Assembly (NCBI RefSeq): GCF_001898805.1
Contig: NZ_MKVJ01000020.1
Coordinates: 215,741-279,740 of the forward strand
Length of the DNA: 64,000 nt
Direction of reading: 5' to 3'
From: Leifsonia sp. 71-9
Lineage (GTDB): Bacteria; Actinomycetota; Actinomycetes; Actinomycetales; Microbacteriaceae
Position 1 is the first letter of the stretch, and each line of letters opens with the position of its first letter. Position numbers and translations under genes: made by a program. The notes under the pieces were generated by a model. It searched no databases and was not told the DNA's origin. It was given only the letters and a program-made list of their open reading frames with translations. Below, piece by piece: positions 8,340 to 16,130 of the stretch.

Positions 8340-9458
8340 TCAGACCAGCGCCGAGGTCTCGACCGGGACGAACTCCTCGGTCAGCCCGAACGCGCGCGGG
8401 CCGAACGCCGCGAGCGCTTCGGGCGTGCGCATCATCTCCGGCGTGGAGATGCCGAGCACGCGCACCCGCTGGCCGTAGCGCAGGCCCTCGGTCGTGATCG
8501 GCTCACCCGACTCGATGTCGGTGACGCAGATGAGGTCGGGCACGATCGCGACGAGCTCGCCGTCGCGCAGGGCGATGAGGTTCTCGTTCTGGAAGCGGAT
8601 CTCCAGCGTCTCGGAGGCGCCCGCATCCAGCGACGAGATCGTGGCGCGGCCCTTGGCGAAGCCCTCGGTCGTGCGCCGCTCGACATCCGTCACCTTGCCG
8701 GAGAAGAGCTCGCGAACCTCCGAGTAGAGGGTCGTGGAGAGGGTCTGCGCGATCGCCTCGAACGGCGAGCGGTGCTGCTCCCGCGCCTCCCGGATCGCCC
8801 GGCCCAGCGCGAGCGCCATCGAGAGCGTGCGGGGGACGGCCGTGCGCTTCACGTCCGCGCCGGTCATCGCGTACTCGGCGATGTGCCCGACGCCGCCGAG
8901 ACGGATGGTCACGCCGCGCGCGAGCCACTCCATCTGCCGGTCGTCGTCGCCGGTGTCGATCACGACGGTCTCGCCGCGCTCGCCCGCGAGGGCCAGCGGG
9001 GAGCCGTGCACGCCGTAGACCGCGAACGTCTCCATCGAGAGCTCCGGGAAGGCGCGGCCCATGCCGTCCGCGTCCACCACCGGCAGACCGGTCTCGGCCG
9101 CGACGATCAGCGGGATCATCGAGTTGATGCCGCCGCACTCGATCGGCATCGTGGCGTCGGCGGTGCGGCCGAGGTGCGCCTCCAGCGTGCGCAGCGCGAG
9201 GGTCGGCTCGGTGCCCGCGGGGATCTTCTCGATCATCACGGTCGGCGCGCCCATCTGGGCCGTGGGGATGACGAACAGGTCGTCGTCGAGCTCGTCCGGA
9301 TCGAGGATGGTGATGCCGCGCTCGCCGGGACCCTTCTGATCCAGCACGCGCGCGACGAGCATCTGCCCGATGTAGGGGTCGCCGCCGCCTCCCGTGCCGA
9401 GCAGGGTGGCGCCGCGGGCGAGGTCGGGGAGGTCCGCGGCGGTCAGCGTCCAGCTCAT
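8340..9458 (-). CDS. DUF917 family protein, second paralogue
   Basis: A 372-residue DUF917 protein beginning MSWTLTAADLPDLARG with the loop LLGTGGGGDPYIG. It shares the start MSWTLTA, the loop and conserved segments (GAPTVMIEKIP, INSMIPLIVAAETGLPVVDA, DGMGRAFPE, PDLICVTDIESGEPIT) with the gene just upstream, so the two are a tandem duplication. The start overlaps the stop of the previous gene as ATGA, which supports coupled translation and perhaps a heteromeric product. The family includes S-methyl-thiohydantoin desulfurase-type proteins, and co-occurrence with HyuA-like enzymes is known; the actual substrate is inferred only. Confidence 0.9.
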   Translation of the reverse strand: MSWTLTAADLPDLARGATLLGTGGGGDPYIGQMLVARVLDQKGPGERGITILDPDELDDDLFVIPTAQMGAPTVMIEKIPAGTEPTLALRTLEAHLGRTADATMPIECGGINSMIPLIVAAETGLPVVDADGMGRAFPELSMETFAVYGVHGSPLALAGERGETVVIDTGDDDRQMEWLARGVTIRLGGVGHIAEYAMTGADVKRTAVPRTLSMALALGRAIREAREQHRSPFEAIAQTLSTTLYSEVRELFSGKVTDVERRTTEGFAKGRATISSLDAGASETLEIRFQNENLIALRDGELVAIVPDLICVTDIESGEPITTEGLRYGQRVRVLGISTPEMMRTPEALAAFGPRAFGLTEEFVPVETSALV

Positions 9459-10567
9459 GCGGCGGCCTCCTCGAGGGTGCGCTCGGCCGTGCCGTCGAAG
9501 CGATGCGAGGGGAGGTCGTAGCCGAAGTAGCCGGGGCCGACCATCGCGAGCGCCTCGGCGCTGTGCCAGCGCGGGTCACTGGGTGCGGCGATCACCCGCA
9601 CGCGTTGACCGTAGCGGAGGGCCTCCGTCGTGATCGGCTCGCCGCTCTCGGCGTCGAGCACGATGATCAGGTCGGGAGTGGTCACGAAGACCTCGTCGCC
9701 CGCCTGGGCGATCAGGTGCTCGTTCTGGAACGACAGCGCGAGGGTCGAGTCGGCCGCCGACCCCGTCGCCGTGCCCTCGATGCGGGCGCGCCCGCGGGCG
9801 AAGCCGGCCGTCGTGCCGCGCTCGACGTCCACCACCTTGCCTCCGAAGAACTCGCGGCCGCCGAGCAGCGAGACGGTCGCCGCGACCGGGTCGGCCTTGG
9901 CGGTGCGCGCCTCCGCGATGCCGGATCCGATGGCGACGCAGTGCGCGAGGGAGCCGGGGACGAGCGCCTCGCGGGCGACCGTGCCGGTCATCGGGAAGCC
10001 CGAGATCATGATCGAGCAGCCCATCTCGACGCAGGCCACACGCGCGATGCGCTCCGTCCAGTTGTTGTCGACGGTCTGCAGCACGCCGACGTTGCCCTTC
10101 TCGTCCGCGAACGCGAGCGGGGAGGCGGTGACGCCGTACAGCGTCGGGAGCACCATCTGCAGCTCCGGGAACGCGCGGCCCATGCCGTCCGCGTCGATGA
10201 GGGGGAGGCCGAGCGCGGCGGCGGCGGCGACCGGGATGGTGGAGTTCACTCCGCCGACCTCGGCGCACGCCACGTGCGTGACCGGCCGGCCCAGGTACGT
10301 TCCCAGCGCGGTCACGGGCGCGATGACCTCGTCGAGGCTGGGCAGCTTCTCGACCATGACGGTCGGGGCGCCCATCATCGCCACCGTGAGCACGAGGGCG
10401 TCGTCGGGCACCTCGTCGAGTCCGACGACGGTGACCGGTCCGTGCTCGGCCAGCGCCTGCTTCGCCAGCAGCGAGCCGATGTAGGGGTCGCCTCCGCCGC
10501 CCGTGCCGAGTACCGCGGCGCCGCGCGAGAGGTCGCCGATCGCGTCGGCGGTGAGCGTCCAGCTCAT
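9455..10567 (-). CDS. DUF917 family protein, first paralogue
   Basis: A 370-residue DUF917 protein starting MSWTLTADAIGDLSRG, with LLGTGGGGDPYIG-type loop (AVLGTGGGGDPYIGSLL). It is most similar to the next gene downstream: GAPTVMVEKLPSLDE, VNSTIPVAAAAALGLPLIDA, DGMGRAFPELQM and PDLIIVLDAESGEPIT are counterparts. Its ATG overlaps the stop of the hydantoinase-like gene (ATGA at 10564-10567) and its own stop overlaps the next start. This four-base chaining from the HyuA-like gene through two DUF917 genes suggests a stoichiometric complex or strictly linked steps. Confidence 0.9.
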   Translation of the reverse strand: MSWTLTADAIGDLSRGAAVLGTGGGGDPYIGSLLAKQALAEHGPVTVVGLDEVPDDALVLTVAMMGAPTVMVEKLPSLDEVIAPVTALGTYLGRPVTHVACAEVGGVNSTIPVAAAAALGLPLIDADGMGRAFPELQMVLPTLYGVTASPLAFADEKGNVGVLQTVDNNWTERIARVACVEMGCSIMISGFPMTGTVAREALVPGSLAHCVAIGSGIAEARTAKADPVAATVSLLGGREFFGGKVVDVERGTTAGFARGRARIEGTATGSAADSTLALSFQNEHLIAQAGDEVFVTTPDLIIVLDAESGEPITTEALRYGQRVRVIAAPSDPRWHSAEALAMVGPGYFGYDLPSHRFDGTAERTLEEAAA

Positions 10568-12117
10568 ACCCGCACCTCCATCGCCAGATCGCCGACGGCC
10601 TTCACGCGGATGCGCGTCGCGTTGCCGGGCAGGTACGGGATGGGGACCTCGTCGAAATCGACGATCGCGACCGACGAGGGGGAGGCGCCGGCCGCGATCG
10701 CCTTGTCCACCGCCTCCGCCCGAACGGCGGCGATGGCCTCGTCGCGACGGCCGGGCTCGACGGCGTACACCTTGTCGATCTCGCCCCCGACCTGTGCGAT
10801 GGAGGCGCCGATCGCGTTCGCGACGGCGTAGTTCTCCGGCCGGTGCACGGCGCCGAAGATCGGCAGCTCGTCCGGCAGGAGGATGGACCCGCCGCCGACG
10901 GCGACGACGGGGATGGGGTCGGGGGAGGTGCGCATCCGGTCGACGGCCTCGGCGACGCGCTCGGCGATCCGGTCGAGCACGCGCTGCACGAAGGCGGGGT
11001 CGAGGTGCGCGACCTTCGCGGGGTCGCCCACCTGCGCGCGTCCGGCGGCGACGGCGATGTCCGTCGCGGTGAGGGTCGAGCCGCCGAACACCAGCGCCTC
11101 GGTCGTCAGCCGGTAGCCGACCGACTCCGGGCCCACCTCGGCGGTCTCGGTGTCGACGATGGAGCCGCCGCCGATGCCGAGCGAGAGCACGTCCGGCATC
11201 CGGAAGTTGGTGCGGACGCCCGCCACCTTGACCTCGTTCGCCGTCTCGCGCGGGAACCCGTTGACCAGGAGGCCGATGTCGGCCGTGGTGCCGCCGATGT
11301 CGACGACCGCGCAGGTCTCGAGCCCGCTGGTGAGGGCGGCGCCGCGCATCGAGTTGGTCGGGCCGGAGGCGAAGGTGGCGACGGGGTAGAGGCGCACGTA
11401 GTCCTCGTCCATCAGCGTGCCGTCGTTCTGGCTGAGGAAGATCGGCGCCTCGATGCCCTGGGCGCGCACCGCGGAGGTCAGACCGTCGACGATCTCGCTC
11501 GCCAGCTCGCGCAGCGCCGCGTTGATGATCGTGGCGTTCTCGCGCTCCAGCAGCCCGATGCGCCCGATCTCGTGCGACAGCGAGATGGCGACCCCGTCGC
11601 CGAGCTCGTCGGCCAGGATGGCGGCCGCGCGGGTCTCGACGTCGTGGTTCACCGGGGAGAAGACGGACGAGATCGCGACCGACCGCACACCGTGCGCGGC
11701 CATGTCGGCGGCGATGCCCTTGAGCTCCGCCACATCGAGCGGCGAGATCGGGCGGCCGTCGAACTCGTAGCCGCCGTGCGCCAGGTAGCTGCGGGCGTCG
11801 ATCGCCTCGATCAGCGCCTCCGGCCAGTCGACCAGCGGCGGGAGGGCCTTGGTTGCCGGGAGCCCCAGGCGCAGCGCGGCGGTCGGCGCGAGCCGCTTCG
11901 CCTGCACGAGCGCGTTGATGAAGTGCGTCGTCCCGATCATCACCGCGTGGATCTCGGAGCCCTCGAACGAGCGCGCCTCGCGCAGCGCCTCGATGGCGCT
12001 GACGATGCCGGCGGTCACGTCCGGGCTGGTCGAGTTCTTGACGCCGGCGAGAGGGGTCCGGCCGTCCATGAGCACTGCGTCGGTGTTCGTTCCGCCGACG
12101 TCGATGCCGATATGCAT
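10564..12117 (-). CDS. Hydantoinase/oxoprolinase (HyuA-like) ATP-dependent cyclic amidase subunit
   Basis: A 517-residue protein of the HyuA/5-oxoprolinase superfamily. It begins MHIGIDVGGTNTDAVLMDG, the actin-like ATP-binding start of the family, followed by the SHEIGRIGLLERENATIINA region and the second glycine-rich ATP-site segment VDIGGTTADIGLLVNGFP. Members open hydantoin, oxoproline or lactam rings with ATP. Classic systems pair HyuA with HyuB; no HyuB is encoded here, and two or three DUF917 proteins occupy its position in the operon. It follows the NCS1 permease gene by 60 bases. Role as catalytic core of the operon is inferred. Confidence 0.9.
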   Translation of the reverse strand: MHIGIDVGGTNTDAVLMDGRTPLAGVKNSTSPDVTAGIVSAIEALREARSFEGSEIHAVMIGTTHFINALVQAKRLAPTAALRLGLPATKALPPLVDWPEALIEAIDARSYLAHGGYEFDGRPISPLDVAELKGIAADMAAHGVRSVAISSVFSPVNHDVETRAAAILADELGDGVAISLSHEIGRIGLLERENATIINAALRELASEIVDGLTSAVRAQGIEAPIFLSQNDGTLMDEDYVRLYPVATFASGPTNSMRGAALTSGLETCAVVDIGGTTADIGLLVNGFPRETANEVKVAGVRTNFRMPDVLSLGIGGGSIVDTETAEVGPESVGYRLTTEALVFGGSTLTATDIAVAAGRAQVGDPAKVAHLDPAFVQRVLDRIAERVAEAVDRMRTSPDPIPVVAVGGGSILLPDELPIFGAVHRPENYAVANAIGASIAQVGGEIDKVYAVEPGRRDEAIAAVRAEAVDKAIAAGASPSSVAIVDFDEVPIPYLPGNATRIRVKAVGDLAMEVRV

Positions 12118-12177
12118 GGTGTTTCGCTTTCTGCCGCGGTGACGGCGGGTGGGGCTGGTGGAGACGGGTCGAGCTGG

Positions 12178-13554
12178 TCAGTTGGAGGCGACGGCCTCCG
12201 GGCCCGGCGTGCTGCCCGCGGCGGTGCCGTCGGCGGCCTCCGGGGCGTCCTGGATGGTGCGGGCCCGGCCGACGCCGCGCACCCAGCCGAGCTTGCCCGC
12301 GATCGTGTACAGGATGATCGAGAGGAAGAGCGACCAGAGGGCAGGGATGCCCCAGGTGAAGAAGTAGCCGAACAGGGACGACACGAGCCAGACCACCAGG
12401 GTGGCCGGGACGATGCGCGGCGCGAACTCCGGCAGCCGGCCCGACGCGCGCGTCGCATCCAGCTCGCCGCGCCAGCGCCGCACGAAGAAGTACTCGGCGA
12501 CGATGATGCCGGCGATCGGCGGGAACGCGACGCCGAGGATGATCAGGAAGCCCGAGAACTGCGACAGGATGCCGGCCGCGGCGAGCACCGAGCCCACGAT
12601 GCCGAGCACGATCGTCGTGGTGACGCGGTTGAGGTTCTTCGCGAACGCGGTGGAGATAAAGTTCACCAGGCCGAGCGTCGAGGAGTACAGGTTCCAGTCG
12701 TTGATCTTCAGCGTGCCGGTGATCACGATGATGAGGCCGACGAAGCCGATCGACGAGGTGACGATCGCGACGATGTTGCCGGTCGCGGCGGCGTGGGCGA
12801 GCAGCACGCCCGCCAGGCCGATCACGAACTCGCCGAGGGACACGCCCACGACCGTCTGCTTGATGACGTCGGCGCGGCTCCGGTTGAACCGCGTCATGTC
12901 GGCGGTGATGATCGCGCCGACGATCAGGCCGCCCGCGACGATGCCAGTCCCCGCCCAGACCGACATCGTCGGGCCCGGCGCCGGGGAGGTGAGGAGGTCG
13001 CCGATGGAGTGCTTGCTGAGCTCGCTGATCACGGACCAGCCGACCAGGATGAGGAAGAGGGGGACGGTGATGTTGGCCAGCCACTGCATCCCGACGAAGC
13101 CGTAGGCCACGATCGCGGTCACGGCCAGGCCGAACAGCAGGCTCCAGACCCAGATCGGCAGCACACCGGGCATCAGCGCGTCGAGCGACTCGGCCGAGAT
13201 GGCCGACTGGATGCCGAACCAGCCGATCAGGCTGATGCCGATCGCCAGGCCCACGAGGGCCGCGCCGACTTCGCCGAAGCCGGTCCACCGGGCCAGGAGG
13301 GCGGTGTTGAGCCCCTCCTTCTGCCCGATGATGCCGACGATGCACATGATCACCTCGAGGATGATCGAGCCGAGGAGCAGGGCCAGGGCGGCCTCGCCGA
13401 ACGTCATGCTGTAGCCCAGAGTCGCTCCGAGCAGGAACTGCGAGAGGGCCGAGACCTGACCGAACCGCTGGACGGCGATCCCGAACCACGGTTTGCGTGC
13501 GCCGGGGGTCACACGGGAGAGGGCGAAGTCATCGGCAGGAGCTGTGCGTGCCAT
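12178..13554 (-). CDS. NCS1-family nucleobase/hydantoin permease
   Basis: A 458-residue integral membrane transporter with about twelve hydrophobic segments. The N-terminus (RKPWFGIAVQRFGQVSALSQ, then ATLGYSMTFGEAALALLLGS) and the motif GADMTRFN-like ITADMTRFNRSRADVI identify the NCS1 (cytosine/purine/hydantoin) family, which includes the hydantoin carrier Mhp1. The ATG at 13554 is chosen because an AGGA ribosome binding site precedes it; an in-frame ATG at 13671 would add a non-hydrophobic 39-residue tail. As first gene of the operon it defines the substrate class: a nucleobase-like or hydantoin-like ring. Confidence 0.92.
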   Translation of the reverse strand: MARTAPADDFALSRVTPGARKPWFGIAVQRFGQVSALSQFLLGATLGYSMTFGEAALALLLGSIILEVIMCIVGIIGQKEGLNTALLARWTGFGEVGAALVGLAIGISLIGWFGIQSAISAESLDALMPGVLPIWVWSLLFGLAVTAIVAYGFVGMQWLANITVPLFLILVGWSVISELSKHSIGDLLTSPAPGPTMSVWAGTGIVAGGLIVGAIITADMTRFNRSRADVIKQTVVGVSLGEFVIGLAGVLLAHAAATGNIVAIVTSSIGFVGLIIVITGTLKINDWNLYSSTLGLVNFISTAFAKNLNRVTTTIVLGIVGSVLAAAGILSQFSGFLIILGVAFPPIAGIIVAEYFFVRRWRGELDATRASGRLPEFAPRIVPATLVVWLVSSLFGYFFTWGIPALWSLFLSIILYTIAGKLGWVRGVGRARTIQDAPEAADGTAAGSTPGPEAVASN

Positions 13555-13627
13555 GAGGGGGAGTCCTTCTGACGGGGACGGGTGTGGGGGTTCCGAACAC
13601 CGTAAACCGGCCGCCGACGACGGGGAA

Positions 13628-13671
13628 TGTGCGATCTGCACGAAGTTGGGATGGTTCTGTGCGGTGTGCAC
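13628..13671. promoter_or_regulatory. Paired candidate operators upstream of the permease-hydantoinase operon
   Basis: Two copies of a 14-base element, TGTGCGATCTGCAC (13628-13641) and TGTGCGGTGTGCAC (13658-13671), lie 30 bp apart, start to start, i.e. about three helical turns. Each has GTGC/GCAC arms around 5 bases. They lie 74-117 bases upstream of the permease ATG, in the position expected for the PucR-type activator encoded in the same operon. Binding is inferred. Confidence 0.55.
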
Positions 13672-13691
13672 ATCCTTACGCGCCGGTCGTG

Positions 13692-14102
13692 TCAGCGTTC
13701 GCCGAGCACCCGCACCACCGGCCGGTCGGCGTCCGCCCAGTCCAGCGTGTCGAGGTCACCGGATTCGACCCAGCGCAGGAGGTCGTGGTCGGTGCTGCTC
13801 TCGGGCACCGCGCCCGTGAGGGCCGCGGCGTAGCAGGCGAGGTCGATCGCGCGCGTGCCGACGACCGTGGTCGTGCGGTCGAGCAGGGCGCCGACCCGGA
13901 TGGGCACGCCGAGCTCCTCCCGGATCTCCCGTTCCAGCGCCTCCTCGGGCGTCTCGCCCGCCTCCACTTTGCCGCCGGGGAACTCCCAGCGGCCCGCGGC
14001 GTCCTTTCCCGGCGCGCGGCGGCAGGCGAGCACGCGGGAGCCGTCGGCGATCACGGCGGCGACCACGCGCAGCGGCTCGGCGTCGGCAGGGGAGGGAGGC
14101 AT
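13692..14102 (-). CDS. Nudix hydrolase, MutT-like (deoxy)nucleoside triphosphate pyrophosphohydrolase
   Basis: A 136-residue protein with a complete Nudix box in the order G-x5-E-x7-R-E-U-x-E-E-x-[16 protein letters not shown] followed by REIREELGV. The preceding RWEFPGG is typical of the MutT/8-oxo-dGTP subgroup, which cleans oxidised nucleotides from the cytoplasmic pool. The length is standard. It starts 49 bases from the divergent DUF1345 gene; the shared gap is too short to assign promoters with confidence. Confidence 0.9.
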   Translation of the reverse strand: MPPSPADAEPLRVVAAVIADGSRVLACRRAPGKDAAGRWEFPGGKVEAGETPEEALEREIREELGVPIRVGALLDRTTTVVGTRAIDLACYAAALTGAVPESSTDHDLLRWVESGDLDTLDWADADRPVVRVLGER

Positions 14103-14151
14103 GGCTCCATCCTTGCCCGGATCCGGGCCGCGCGGGCACTAGCATCCAGGT

Positions 14152-14829
14152 ATGTCGGCTCCCGTCGGCGCGCGGCGTGCGCCCCTCGTGATCGGGTTCG
14201 TCCTGAGCCTGCTCGTGCAGCTCGCGATGATCGTCGTGGGCGTCTGGCTCGTGCTCCTCGCGGAGGACGACGACTCCACCCTCCTGCTGCTCGCCCTGTG
14301 GTGCACCATCGGCACCCTGTACGAAGTCGTGGTGCTGATCGTGCTCGGGCGTGCCGCCCGTCGGCCGCCGGTGGAGGGGGACCGGCCCTCCCGGTTCGAG
14401 GTGGGGCGCGTGGCGCGGCTCGTGTCGATGACCGCGACCATCCTGGCCAGCCTCATCGGCTTCACCGCGGCGGTGCAGGTGCTCGGCCTCCACAACGACC
14501 CGGAGGTGGGGTCGATCACCGACATCGTCGGCGTCTGGTCGATGCTGCTCGCGTGGGGGTTCCTGCACTGGGGCTTCTCGCAGATCTACTACCAGCGGTA
14601 CTACTCGAGCGACGTGCCGATCCTGCGGTTCCCGGCGACCGAGCATCCCCGGTTCGTGGAGTTCGTGTACTTCGCGTACACGCTCGGCACCTCCTTCGCC
14701 GCGTCCGACGTGGAGGTGCTCACCACCCGCCTGCGCTGGACCGTGCTCTGGCACTCGGTGCTCAGCTTCTTCTTCAACGGCCTCATCATCGTGCTGGCGC
14801 TCAACACGATCACCTCCTTCAACGCGTAG
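14152..14829 (+). CDS. DUF1345 family integral membrane protein
   Basis: A 225-residue protein with four to five hydrophobic segments, including [20 protein letters not shown] and [20 protein letters not shown]. The conserved DUF1345 signatures are visible: [20 protein letters not shown], and [19 protein letters not shown] (the family hallmark around YFxFTxG..FqvSDv). Function is unknown in the family. It is divergent from the Nudix gene and is followed by a small hairpin before the isochorismatase-fold gene. Confidence 0.85.
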   Translation: MSAPVGARRAPLVIGFVLSLLVQLAMIVVGVWLVLLAEDDDSTLLLLALWCTIGTLYEVVVLIVLGRAARRPPVEGDRPSRFEVGRVARLVSMTATILASLIGFTAAVQVLGLHNDPEVGSITDIVGVWSMLLAWGFLHWGFSQIYYQRYYSSDVPILRFPATEHPRFVEFVYFAYTLGTSFAASDVEVLTTRLRWTVLWHSVLSFFFNGLIIVLALNTITSFNA

Positions 14830-14831
14830 GA

Positions 14832-14855
14832 GCCCCGCCGCGGGCGGTGCGGGGC
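14832..14855. terminator. Small GC hairpin after the DUF1345 gene
   Basis: A 7-bp inverted repeat (GCCCCGC at 14832-14838, GCGGGGC at 14849-14855) begins two bases after the stop codon. It lacks a T-run, so it is a weak terminator or mRNA 3'-end structure. Confidence 0.4.
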
Positions 14856-14882
14856 GGTGGTGGCGGCTGGCAGGATGGTCGG

Positions 14883-15428
14883 GTGAGCGCATCCATCCCG
14901 TCCGTCCTGCTCGTGATCGACCTGCAGAAGGGGGTGCTGCCCGGCTGCTGGGACGCCGACGGCGTCGTCGCCCGCGCGGCGGGTCTCGTGGACCGTGCCC
15001 GCGCGGCAGGCACTCCGGTCGTCTGGGTGCAGCACGAGGCCGACGACCTCCCCGCCGGCAGCGACGAATGGGCGTTGGCCGACGGGCTGGACCCGGCCAC
15101 CGGCGAACCCGTGGTGCACAAGCGCTACCGCGACGCCTTCGCAGACACCGATCTCGACGAGGTGCTCGAGGGCCTCGACGCCGCCCGCCTGGTCTTCGCC
15201 GGCGCGCAGAGCGACTACTGCATCCGCACCACCACGCAGAGCGCGGCGGTGCGCGGTTACGACGTCACCCTCGTCGAGGACGCCCACACCACGACCGACG
15301 CGGAATGGGACGACGTCGAGATCACCGGGCGGCAGATCGTCGCCCACACCAACCGCTACTTCTCCGGCCTGCGCTACCCCGACCAGCAGTTCGCGGTCGA
15401 GCGCGCCGCAGAGGTCGAGTTCGGGTAA
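14883..15428 (+). CDS. Isochorismatase-family cysteine hydrolase
   Basis: A 181-residue protein of the isochorismatase/nicotinamidase fold. The catalytic triad is visible: Asp in [10 protein letters not shown], Lys in [10 protein letters not shown], and the nucleophile Cys in [10 protein letters not shown]. The family hydrolyses amides, N-carbamoyl compounds or vinyl ethers. The GTG at 14883 places the conserved beta-strand right at the N-terminus, as usual. Substrate is not predictable; a nicotinamidase would have metal-binding His residues that are not evident here. It stands downstream of DUF1345 and 40 bases before a lipoprotein gene. Confidence 0.88.
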   Translation: MSASIPSVLLVIDLQKGVLPGCWDADGVVARAAGLVDRARAAGTPVVWVQHEADDLPAGSDEWALADGLDPATGEPVVHKRYRDAFADTDLDEVLEGLDAARLVFAGAQSDYCIRTTTQSAAVRGYDVTLVEDAHTTTDAEWDDVEITGRQIVAHTNRYFSGLRYPDQQFAVERAAEVEFG

Positions 15429-15468
15429 CCGCCGGGCGGGGGACGGAACGACGGGGGACGGGGACGGC

Positions 15469-16014
15469 ATGACGGGACGACGACGCGGTCGTCTCAGGCT
15501 CCTCGCCGGCGCGGCGCTGGCGGGGTACGTCGTCGCGGCGCTCGCCGGATGCGCGCCGGCGCAGGACCGGCCGCAGTTCTGGTCGCCGTACGGGCCGCCC
15601 GGGTTCCGCCAGCCGGGAGCGCCGATGCCGTTCGTGCCCTCGCCCGAGCCGTCTCCGGAGGGGGAGGAGGGAGTCGCCGATCCGGTCGATCCGGACATGC
15701 TCCTCACCCACACGTTCGTCCTCTCCGACGGCACGGCGGTGACCTGCACCCTCCAGCTGGCCGCGGCTCCGGACGACGTCGTCGACGACGGCGGCGCGGC
15801 GGCCGAACTCGCCGCGAAGACGCTGCGGACGACCGACTGGGAGACCGTGATCTCCGGCCCGAGCTCGCTGCCCTCCTTCACACCGGAACAGGCTTCGGTG
15901 CAGTCCGAGGCGTATCAGCGCTCGGACGAGGCGCTCGGCCGCATCGTCACCGAGCTCTTCGATCGCGTCCCCGCGCGTGGATACTCGGTGATGGGGCAGA
16001 GCTCCTGCGGGTGA
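15469..16014 (+). CDS. Small secreted lipoprotein of unknown function
   Basis: A 181-residue protein with a clear lipoprotein signal peptide: basic start MTGRRRGRLRLL, hydrophobic stretch, and lipobox LAGC (VVAALAGCAPA). The mature part starts with a Pro-rich linker (PYGPPGFRQPGAPMPF) and continues into a 120-residue domain with a Cys in TCTLQL and a second near the C-terminus (GQSSCG), possibly a disulfide pair. I do not recognise the family. It is followed by a bidirectional hairpin against the converging hpaD gene. Confidence 0.75.
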   Translation: MTGRRRGRLRLLAGAALAGYVVAALAGCAPAQDRPQFWSPYGPPGFRQPGAPMPFVPSPEPSPEGEEGVADPVDPDMLLTHTFVLSDGTAVTCTLQLAAAPDDVVDDGGAAAELAAKTLRTTDWETVISGPSSLPSFTPEQASVQSEAYQRSDEALGRIVTELFDRVPARGYSVMGQSSCG

Positions 16015-16056
16015 GTCCGGAATCCGGCGACCTGACCCGGCGCGCCGCCTGAAACG

Positions 16057-16107
16057 CCGGAACTCCGGAGGTCGGCGCCGTCAGGGGCGGGAGCTCCGGA
16101 GTTCCGG
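16057..16107. terminator. Bidirectional hairpin between the lipoprotein gene and hpaD
   Basis: A perfect 13-bp inverted repeat (CCGGAACTCCGGA at 16057-16069, TCCGGAGTTCCGG at 16095-16107) with a 25-base loop separates two convergent genes. Each arm contains a smaller CTCCGGAG-type palindrome. No T-run; assigned by position and stem strength. Confidence 0.55.
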
Positions 16108-16130
16108 GGTCGTGCGGGGTGCGGGTGCGG

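Noticed and set aside
9455..13489. A 1344-codon minus-strand open frame spanning the DUF917, hydantoinase and permease genes
   Set aside because: Only the last 370 codons (DUF917) have family sequence; the rest is an out-of-frame shadow of the hydantoinase and permease genes.
10843..13572. A 909-codon plus-strand frame antisense to the permease operon
   Set aside because: Low-complexity His/Arg/Asp/Gly composition without any domain, fully antisense to well-supported genes.
14883..15428. Nicotinamidase assignment for the isochorismatase-fold gene
   Set aside because: The metal-binding His pattern of nicotinamidases is not visible; only the general Asp-Lys-Cys triad is supported.
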